NCBI RefSeq assembly: GCF_008386635.1
Contig: NZ_VUOE01000002.1
Location: 186,001 to 250,000 of the forward strand
Source of the DNA: Maribacter flavus
GTDB lineage: Bacteria > Bacteroidota > Bacteroidia > Flavobacteriales > Flavobacteriaceae
DNA length: 64,000 bases
Direction of reading: 5' to 3'
How positions within the stretch are numbered: the stretch's first letter is position 1; every line of letters begins with the position of its first letter. Position numbers and translations under genes: made by a program. Shown here piece by piece: positions 9,497-17,700 of the stretch. The notes under the pieces are model-generated. The model was not told where the DNA came from and searched no databases. It was given only the letters and a program-made list of their open reading frames with translations.

Positions 9497-9586
9497 GTTC
9501 GATTTGGTTTGAAAGATGTTTCTATAACTGTGACATCAGAATTGTATTGTAAAAAAAGTAGTATAAATCCTATTTTATATATTTAA

Positions 9587-10273
9587 TTATATGAAACCCT
9601 TGGTTCTTGCTGCGTGTAATAGTTCTTGATTACTGCCGTTAGCAACACCTAAGAGTGATTTTAAATCTTTTTTTCTTCGTTCAATACTTGGTAAAGAAAG
9701 TGGAATGTAATCTGGAAGTTCCTTCATTTTAAATCCAAGGGATAGATGGTACAATATTTTTCGGTTTAAGGAATCCACATATACATCCTCAAAATTCTGG
9801 TTACTTAACAAATGTCGTACACTGGGACTGTAGTAGTTTTTGCCTCGAACAACAGCGGAAACAGCTTCAATCAAGACATCTTCGTCTATATCCGATTTAA
9901 TCAAGAAACCTTCTGGCTTCAAGGAATGGAACACATTTGTTATAACACTAATATCATTCAATCCCGTTTGGACGATTATTTTAGTCTCTGGGAACTTAGA
10001 CCTAATTCGAAGCCCTAAATCCTCACCTCCAACAGCAATACCGCAGGTGGAGGCTGGAAGGGAAATGTCCAGAAGAGCTATTTGATAAAAGTCCGAATCT
10101 GAATCATTCATTTTCTGAAGGACATTATCACAACTGTTGGCTTCATGGAAGACTAGGTTTAAATCCTCTTGTATGCCGGCCAATGTGTAGCAATATCCTT
10201 TAACTACCATTGGGTGATCATCGATAATTAATAGATGGTTTACAAGCATAAATTCATAAAATCTATATGCCAA
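9587..10273 (-). CDS. Response regulator, receiver plus LuxR-like HTH
   Basis: This 228-aa protein has a receiver domain with the acidic pair in LLIIDDHP, the phosphoacceptor Asp in LLDISLP (about residue 70), the conserved Thr in VQTG and Lys in FLIKSD. The C-terminal region (about 165-220, LNRKILYHLSLGFKMKELPDYI, SIERRKKDLKSLLG) looks like a diverged LuxR/NarL-type helix-turn-helix. The receiver carries a small insert (STCGIAVGGED) between the phospho-Asp strand and the next helix. The true start may be the Met at residue 9 (base 10249), directly before VNHLLIIDD. No partner kinase is adjacent. It is transcribed divergently from the Rhs operon, so control of that operon or of the secretion genes is plausible but inferred. 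Confidence 0.8.
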   Translation of the reverse strand: MAYRFYEFMLVNHLLIIDDHPMVVKGYCYTLAGIQEDLNLVFHEANSCDNVLQKMNDSDSDFYQIALLDISLPASTCGIAVGGEDLGLRIRSKFPETKIIVQTGLNDISVITNVFHSLKPEGFLIKSDIDEDVLIEAVSAVVRGKNYYSPSVRHLLSNQNFEDVYVDSLNRKILYHLSLGFKMKELPDYIPLSLPSIERRKKDLKSLLGVANGSNQELLHAARTKGFI

Positions 10274-10627
10274 AAACGGGAAGCCGTTAATAATATTTTA
10301 ATGAATTCTGATAATTTTAGGTATCTGTTACTTCTTTGGAGTTATTAGTGAAGAATTGATAAAGTTTAACTTTTTAGGTACAATAAATAAAAATAAGAAA
10401 AATCTTACAAAACAATGGTTTTCCCATCATAACTCCTCTTACGATTATTTTCTCCTTTTTCGATGAATGGTTTATTTTTCCAGTATTTCATCGATTTTTT
10501 AGTTCATATGTAGGTCTTTTCTACCCTTTACCGAAAAGTATTAGGTTGAATTTCAATGATACAATTGATTTGTTTGAAACCAAATTTTTCAAACGGATAA
10601 CTCATCAATATAAATTGTATCAAGCTT
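10274..10627. other. Divergent promoter region between response regulator and Rhs operon
   Basis: This is 354 nt of AT-rich DNA between two divergent genes, so it must hold both promoters. The only strong structure is a nested pair of inverted repeats at 10557-10622, listed separately. No exact TAnnTTTG element at suitable spacing was found, and no small reading frame is convincing. Confidence 0.5.
10557..10622 (+). repeat. Nested inverted repeats just upstream of the Rhs-like gene
   Basis: The outer arms are TGATACAATT (10557-10566) and AATTGTATCA (10613-10622), a perfect 10-bp match. The inner arms are GTTTGAAA (10572-10579) and TTTCAAAC (10587-10594), perfect over 8 bp with a 7-nt loop. 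The outer 3' arm ends 5 nt before the ATG at 10628. In RNA it could fold over the translation start; in DNA it could be an operator. Confidence 0.6.
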
Positions 10628-13600
10628 ATGAAAGCATTCAATCAATCTCATTTTCAAATTGGAAAACCTTTAAATGGTATTCTGAAAAGAAGTCATAGTT
10701 CCATCATTTGGGTACTTTCTATTTATCTTCTTGCCCATAATGTTTCCTTAGCTCAGGAGGAGGATATTTTTAAAGGAGAACTGGCAAAAGTGTATAATGA
10801 AGTCAAATCTCCGGAAGCTGCAGCATTTGAAAAATATGGCAACACAGAAGTAAGTCTATATACTGGCACTCCTCAAATAAACATCCCTCTGCATACCCTA
10901 AGTGGACGAGAATTTTCTTTGCCGCTAGCGCTCACGTATGACGCTTCAGGCATTAAGGTAGAACAAATGGCCACATGGGTGGGATTGGCTTGGAACCTAA
11001 ATCTTGGAGGAAAGATAACCCGTATTACTAATGGATTGCCTGATGACTACATTACAGGTACATATGATACAATGTTTAACGATGTTGCTACGCAACAGAT
11101 ATCTCAAAACTACATTGATAATTACGCTTCGTTTATTTCCAATCCAACATTCCCAAATGATACAAGTGCTCAAAATTATATCCAATACCTATTCGACGTA
11201 AACTTTAATTGGGTGGACGCTCAGATAGATTACTATCAGTTAAGTGCGCCTGGACTAAATGAAACCGTAATTCTGGAAAAAAATCCTACAACAAGCGGAT
11301 TTACGGCAAAGGCACTGAACAACCCTCGCATCAAAATTGAATATACCACAAGTGATACACCCATACATATAGCTACTTGGACCATAACCAATGAGGATGG
11401 CACTAAATATGTCTTTTCTGATAATGAGCTAACAGACAGGCGTAATGAATCAGCAGATCAAGGAGAATTGATGGGTGATGCGATTACCGAATATATTTCC
11501 GCATGGAACCTTACCCAAATAGTTTCTAAAAATGGAAAGGATACATTTGATATAACTTATCAAGATGAGGGCTTCGAATCGCTGCAATCCTTTGCATCTG
11601 CTGCAGGTTCCTTGGTAACGGAGATTCTGCCGAATACCTATAATTATCCTGCACCGGCCTCCCCTTTGAACGTAACCAATGTTGTATCAAGCGTAAAGCA
11701 ACGTTTTCCCTACGAAATATTCTTGAACACAAAAAAAATGGTACGACTCAACAGGGGTACAAGAAAGGATGTTGATATCACGGACAAGAATAAAAGATTG
11801 GCATCCATCGATATTTATGATTGGCAAGGAGGTGTGATCAAGTCAATTGAATTTGACAACAACCATTATTTCAATTCAGATGGCCTTTCAAATGCGAATA
11901 TTTTTAGTACAGGAAAGTCCTACTATGACATACGATTGAAAATGAATGGGATTTCCATAAAGGGGAGTGATGCGATAGATTATCAAAACTACTTTTTTGA
12001 ATATATAAATCCAGATGGTTTACCACCAAGGGACTCCTTCGCCCAAGACTATTTTGGGTATTATAACGGGGCCGGAAATAATACAACCCTTTATGAAACC
12101 GTAGCGGTAGATAATTATGTTTTTGGTGGGGCTGATCGAGAGCCCAATAATTCATACGGCAAAATTGGCACTTTGAATAAAATCGTTTATCCCACAGGTG
12201 GTTACACAGAGTTTGGTTACGAAGGTCACGAAGTTTACTCGTCCTCAACGAATACTTTTCAGGATGCGGTAATGGCGGCCAATCTAACTACCTCTAGTCC
12301 TACTACCCCGGACCTATATAGAGATGATCAAGGTGTTTTGTGTGATGATAAATACATAGCGCCTTTCGACCCGAGGATAGTCATCAAAAGTTTTAATGTG
12401 TTAGAAGCGGATGATTATGTGATATCCTTAGTTTCCAGCAATAATGACGTAGAGTTTTATTTGGTTGATCCATTGAATATTCCATCACCTTATAATAATT
12501 ATTGTGATTTTGTTAATGGTCCAAGTGGAAACGTAATAGGATTAATGCCAATGCTTTCTTCAGGTAACCAAACGGTCTATTTAACACCAGGTAAGTATAA
12601 GGCGCTATTGCTGTTAGGAAATTTAAATCAATCACCTTCAATAAGTGCCTCTGTTTCAATCTCAAGACAGGTCACAAATCAAGTTTGGGCAAATAGGGAT
12701 ATTGGAGGGCAAAGAATCTCATCGGTTAATGACTTTACCTCTAGTGGCAATATAGCAACAAAAAAAATTGTGAGCTACAATAACGATAACGATGAGAGTA
12801 CGGGTACCGTTAACTATAAACCAATACTGCATTCCTTTAGGGCCAATGAAAGTGAAAACGGATTCAAATCACAACTTGTAAGATATGGAACGTATGCCAA
12901 AGGGAGCGAGCCTTATGTTACCTATTCGTCCGTAACCGAATCCATGGTCAATTCAGCTAATGAAAAACTTGGCGAAACACGGCATAATTTTTATAAAGGT
13001 TCTAAGGGCAGTACACCTATGCCTTCACCCCCATATGAAAACTGGTATATCCCGAGTCTCTCAGTGGGTAACCTTTCCTCCAAGAGTATTGGTATGGAAG
13101 GTGGCACAAAGGAGCTAATTTATGAGGAGTACGATTATTACGAAACGCTTCAAAGACCTATAAATATAAAATCCTTGGTCACGTATGTCGAGAACGATAA
13201 TTTTCAGAAAACCATTTTTTTTAAGCAGAATAATGGAACTGATAATATTCAGGGTACGTCAGATGACTTTGTAACCTTGGAATATTTGAACACCTTCGAG
13301 TGTGATCCAAATGGACAAAATGGAGGGTCGTTAGGAAATATGTGTCCGTTATCCGATCATATAACGAACTATCAAAGTTATGGATACTTGGGTTATATGG
13401 ACCCAAAATATTCTCCCTACAAAGCTAGGGTTTCTTCAACCGCAGGTGCCTATGGAGGTATAAACTATTACAAAAGGGAATCCAAATTTTATGATAATAG
13501 TGGTAATCTAATAGATACATTGGTAAGTGAAGAAACTACGACATATGACAATCTGGAAACGAGCCCAAAGTATCTACCTAGAAAAAAGGTGACTTCAGAT

Positions 13601-14275
13601 AGTAAAGGGGACCAGATTGAAACCACTTATTTTTATCCTCACGACAATTTGGTAAGTGCTTCGTCCAACCTAATAAGTGATAACAGAATTTCTGAGGTAG
13701 TTCGCACTGAAATAAAAAAGAATCCTGGCGAACTGGATGAGTCAGAAATTAGCACGGTTGAGAAGAACTTTTCCGTATTCGGTAATGCTATCATGCCAAC
13801 TGAAATAATTACAACCAAGGGAGGTCAAAGTGATGACAGTAGAGGTGAGTTTGAATATTATTCTGGAGGTAATATAAAAACAACCAAAAAGATAAATGGA
13901 CCGATTACCTACTACATTTGGGGGTATTCCTCACAATTTCCAATTGCAACGATTGAAAATTTTGATGAAAACGAAGCTACGGCCCTTCAAAGCCAAATTT
14001 CTAGTTGTGTTTCCGCCTCTAACTCCGATAATGGAACCATAGCCGCTGAGAATGCCTTACGTGCCTCCTTACAAAATCTAAGAAACGCATTGCCTGAAGA
14101 TGCTTTGATGACCAGTTATACCTATGATCCTACTATAGGAGTAACAAGTATGACGGACACTAGAGGTAATACCTCGTATTACGAATACGATGAGTTTAAC
14201 CGACTCAAAGAAGTAAAGGACAACCAACAAAAACTATTAACCGATTATAACTACCACTACAAAGGGCAGAATTAA
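10628..14275 (+). CDS. Rhs/YD-repeat-like secreted protein, N-terminal partner of the Rhs operon
   Basis: This 1215-aa protein has a long signal region (cleavage probably after SLA at about residue 42). It then has a block typical of Bacteroidota Rhs-like proteins: KYGNTEVSLYTGTPQINIPL, LPLALTYDASGIKV and GLAWNLNLGGKITR. Degenerate YD-type repeats run to the C-terminus (YYEYDEFNRLKEVKDNQ). It lacks the Rhs-associated core motif and a toxin-like tip. It ends 15 nt before a lipocalin-like gene and 500 nt before the 1834-aa Rhs gene, all on the same strand, so it is probably co-transcribed with them. It may form part of the shell or a delivery partner; that role is inferred. Base composition is visibly more AT-rich than in the 1834-aa gene. 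Confidence 0.75.
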   Translation: MKAFNQSHFQIGKPLNGILKRSHSSIIWVLSIYLLAHNVSLAQEEDIFKGELAKVYNEVKSPEAAAFEKYGNTEVSLYTGTPQINIPLHTLSGREFSLPLALTYDASGIKVEQMATWVGLAWNLNLGGKITRITNGLPDDYITGTYDTMFNDVATQQISQNYIDNYASFISNPTFPNDTSAQNYIQYLFDVNFNWVDAQIDYYQLSAPGLNETVILEKNPTTSGFTAKALNNPRIKIEYTTSDTPIHIATWTITNEDGTKYVFSDNELTDRRNESADQGELMGDAITEYISAWNLTQIVSKNGKDTFDITYQDEGFESLQSFASAAGSLVTEILPNTYNYPAPASPLNVTNVVSSVKQRFPYEIFLNTKKMVRLNRGTRKDVDITDKNKRLASIDIYDWQGGVIKSIEFDNNHYFNSDGLSNANIFSTGKSYYDIRLKMNGISIKGSDAIDYQNYFFEYINPDGLPPRDSFAQDYFGYYNGAGNNTTLYETVAVDNYVFGGADREPNNSYGKIGTLNKIVYPTGGYTEFGYEGHEVYSSSTNTFQDAVMAANLTTSSPTTPDLYRDDQGVLCDDKYIAPFDPRIVIKSFNVLEADDYVISLVSSNNDVEFYLVDPLNIPSPYNNYCDFVNGPSGNVIGLMPMLSSGNQTVYLTPGKYKALLLLGNLNQSPSISASVSISRQVTNQVWANRDIGGQRISSVNDFTSSGNIATKKIVSYNNDNDESTGTVNYKPILHSFRANESENGFKSQLVRYGTYAKGSEPYVTYSSVTESMVNSANEKLGETRHNFYKGSKGSTPMPSPPYENWYIPSLSVGNLSSKSIGMEGGTKELIYEEYDYYETLQRPINIKSLVTYVENDNFQKTIFFKQNNGTDNIQGTSDDFVTLEYLNTFECDPNGQNGGSLGNMCPLSDHITNYQSYGYLGYMDPKYSPYKARVSSTAGAYGGINYYKRESKFYDNSGNLIDTLVSEETTTYDNLETSPKYLPRKKVTSDSKGDQIETTYFYPHDNLVSASSNLISDNRISEVVRTEIKKNPGELDESEISTVEKNFSVFGNAIMPTEIITTKGGQSDDSRGEFEYYSGGNIKTTKKINGPITYYIWGYSSQFPIATIENFDENEATALQSQISSCVSASNSDNGTIAAENALRASLQNLRNALPEDALMTSYTYDPTIGVTSMTDTRGNTSYYEYDEFNRLKEVKDNQQKLLTDYNYHYKGQN

Positions 14276-14290
14276 ACCAATACCAAGAAT

Positions 14291-14755
14291 ATGAACAAGA
14301 TATATATAATACGATTTGAAAAAGCCTTAAAAGTATTTACACTTTTTGCACTATTGTTAATCTTTTATAAAGGTCACGCACAAAATTTCGATGGTTCTTC
14401 CATTGTAGGTACATGGAGCGCGGATTCAAAATCCACCATGGCGGGTATTTCTAAGGAGAACAGGGAGATCATAAGTGCCTCCCCCGAGATAGGGGCGAAG
14501 CTTTCCCAGGGAATCGAGGGAAGGACCCTGACGTTCCATCCCACGGGAATGTTCCAACAAACGGACGGTTCCGGGAACGAGGTAAAGGGCCTATGGGAAT
14601 TGAGTGGAAACACGCTCACTATAAGAAGTGAGAGCGGTAGTGAATGGATCCAACAGGTACTAGCGGTAACAAATAATAAGCTATTGCTGGGACAGGCATC
14701 AAAGGATGAGTTCGAACCGATGATACCCGTACTTCATTTAACCAAAAACCTTTAA
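14291..14755 (+). CDS. Secreted lipocalin-like small protein between two Rhs genes
   Basis: The protein has 154 aa with a signal peptide (about residues 1-30, ending KGHAQ). Its beta-rich domain starts with IVGTWSADSKSTM and contains GRTLTFHPTGMFQQTDGSG, GLWELSGNTLTIRSESG and a final strand pair. The GTW opening and strand order are those of the lipocalin-like families found in many Bacteroidota. The gene sits 15 nt after the 1215-aa Rhs-like gene and 20 nt before the 1834-aa Rhs gene, so it is part of the same operon. It may be an accessory or chaperone-like factor for the Rhs proteins. Its first 100 nt look AT-rich while the remainder is G+C-richer, suggesting a recombination boundary inside the gene. 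Confidence 0.7.
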   Translation: MNKIYIIRFEKALKVFTLFALLLIFYKGHAQNFDGSSIVGTWSADSKSTMAGISKENREIISASPEIGAKLSQGIEGRTLTFHPTGMFQQTDGSGNEVKGLWELSGNTLTIRSESGSEWIQQVLAVTNNKLLLGQASKDEFEPMIPVLHLTKNL

Positions 14756-14775
14756 TCCACTCAAATTTCTGAATC

Positions 14776-17700
14776 ATGGGTAAACATACAATATTCAACA
14801 AATGGGCCTTGAGCCTAGGTATCGTACTTATGGGCGTTTGGTCCGCAAGTGGACAATATTCCTTAAACGGCCCAACCAGTGCCTTGACGGGCGAGACCAA
14901 GACCTATACAGTAAGCGGGTCCAACATAGCCTATATCAATTGGAGCGCTAACAATGGGGCTACGATAGGAGGGATTTCCGCAAATAGTGCGAACTGTCAA
15001 TTCAACAATTCTGGCGGAACTAGAATTTATGCGACCATAGGGGACGAATTCAATAATGTCTACAACCGGAAAAGAGATGTAACGGTATGTGCCACCTTAA
15101 ACGGTGGAAGTATAACTGGTGCGCAAACTGTTTGTACATCGCCGGCGAACCCCACAATATTGGGCAATTCGGCTTCCGCGACCGGTGGGAACGGTAGTTT
15201 TTCCTATCAATGGTATTATTCGGATAACAATTCCAGTTGGGTTACCATCAGCGGGGCAACCGCTTCATCGTATGATCCGCCGACGGGTTTAACAGGAAGT
15301 AGATGGTACCGTAGGAAGGTCACCAGTTGTTCACAGATCAAATACTCGAATACCGTAAAGGTAACAATGGCGCCGGCTTTGAACGCGGGCACCCTGCAAA
15401 GCCCAGCCACGGTCTGTTATGGGGGTAATCCAGGACCTGTTACGGCATCCGTTAATCCTAGTGGTGGTAATCTTAGCTATAGTTACGCATGGCAGTATTC
15501 GACCACGGGAACAGGTGGTTGGGTCACTATCTCCGGTGCTACTGGAGCTACCTATGACCCGCCGAGCGGTGCCACTTCGACCTTGTGGTATCGAAAAAAA
15601 GTGACCTCGTGTACCATGGTACAATATACTGCCGGGGTGCAGGCCAAGGTGCTTGCGGACGTAAATCCGGGAAGCATCAATGGAACACAGACCATTTGTT
15701 ATGGAGGAGATCCCGCGACCCTTGGTAACAGCGTTTCTCCTTCGGGCGGGAATAACAGCTATACCTACGCATGGCAATATTCAAATACCGGGACTGGTGG
15801 ATGGACGACCATTAGCGGGGCAACATCTAGTACATATGACCCACCGGGAGGGCTTACCACTACCAGATGGTATAGACGCGTGGCCATCTCATGCAGTCAA
15901 AATAAATATTCGAACAATATCGAGGTAACGGTGAATCCGGCTTTGGTCGCCGGTAGTATCTCCGGCACACAGTCCATATGTTCCGGCGAAGGACTAAGTG
16001 CCATTGCCAGTACATCCTTGGCGACCGGTGGTAACGGTACATATGCCTACCAATGGCAGTCATCAACGAATAATTCTACATGGAACAATATTACAGGTGC
16101 AACTGCCACCACGTATACCCCTTCAGAGATCATTGGCACAACATGGTACAGGAGAGGTGTTACATCCTGTGGAACACTCTACACAACATCCGTTCAAATT
16201 ACCGTCGAACAGGCCACTACATGGTATGCCGATTTTGATGGGGACGGATTCGGTGACCCTGCCACGGCGCTGTCCAGTTGCTCACAGCCCACAGGGTATG
16301 TATTGGATAACTCGGATGCCTGTCCCGCGGAACAGGGTTCAAATAATGGGTGCGATCATTCGATTGCCGTTCCAAGTGATGAAAACTATGTTTATACGCG
16401 TACCTATCAAAAATCTATGACAACCAACTCCGAGATTTCGAGTAACAGGGACATTATCGAGCAAATCGCATATTTTGACGGATTGGGAAGACCTATGCAA
16501 CAGATAGCAATTAAGGCCTCCCCGGAACGAAAGGATATAGTTACCCATGTGGGGTATGACGGCTACGGGCGTATGGAAATGGAGTGGCTTCCCTATAACG
16601 AGGTGAATGGGGCCATAGGTTCCTACAGGACGGGTGCGGCCGTGGCAACGGACGACTATTACGAGCTGAATTATCCCAGTGACATTAATCCTGCCGACCC
16701 CAACCCCTTTTCCCGGAAGCAATTCGAGGCCTCGCCCTTGAACCGCGTGCTAAAACAGGCTGCACCGGGCCATGATTGGAGGTTAGGCGGAGATAAGGAA
16801 ATAGAGTTCGGCTACGAGATCAATTCCGCGAACGAGGTACTTCAGATGGAGGTTACTACGGTCCCTGGGAACAATACCTATGTACCCACCTTGGTACATG
16901 GCAACGGTGCGGTATATTATGCCCCGGGAAGACTGTACAAAACGGTGACCAAGGACGAGAACCATCCCGGTACGGCCACGAAGAACCATACAACGGAAGA
17001 GTTCAAGGACAAATCCGGAAGGGTAGTTCTCAAACGAACCTATGGGGACTCGGATGTTGATGGAAACGGACTTATAAGTTCAAATGAAATGGAGATCCCG
17101 CACGACACCTATTACGTGTACGATGACTATGGGAACCTTACCTATGTGATACCACCAAAGGTGGACACCGGTAACGGGGTAGACGCCACGGAATTATCGG
17201 AACTCTGTTACCAGTACGTTTACGACCAGAGGAACAGGCTGGTGGAAAAGAAAATACCGGGCAAAGGATGGGAATACATTGTATACAATAAGCTGGACCA
17301 GCCCATCATGACCCAAGATCCCAACTTGGCCGATGATGATAAATGGCTGTTCACGAAATATGATGCCCATGGCAGGGTCGCCTATACGGGGATTGTCAAC
17401 AATACGGGTAACAGAACCGCTTTGCAGACCAGTGCGGACGGTTTTACTACACAGTACGAGACCAAGAGCTCCACACAGGGAAGCTTGGACAATACCGTGA
17501 TTTATTATAGTAACGATGCTTTCCCAAATACGGGTATAGACGACCTGTTGACGATAAATTACTATGACAGCTACACTTTTGACAGGCCTGGATTGAGCCT
17601 ACCGGTCACCGTTTTGGGCCAGGCCACGACCCTCGAAGTGAAAGGTTTGGCAACAGGAACGAAAGTACGAGTCCTGGGGACCGATGATTGGATTACGACC

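Noticed and set aside
15216..16066. Several antisense ORFs of 60-150 aa inside the Rhs repeats
   Set aside because: They come from codon bias in the Ig-like repeats and copy the repeat periodicity; none has a domain or start site.
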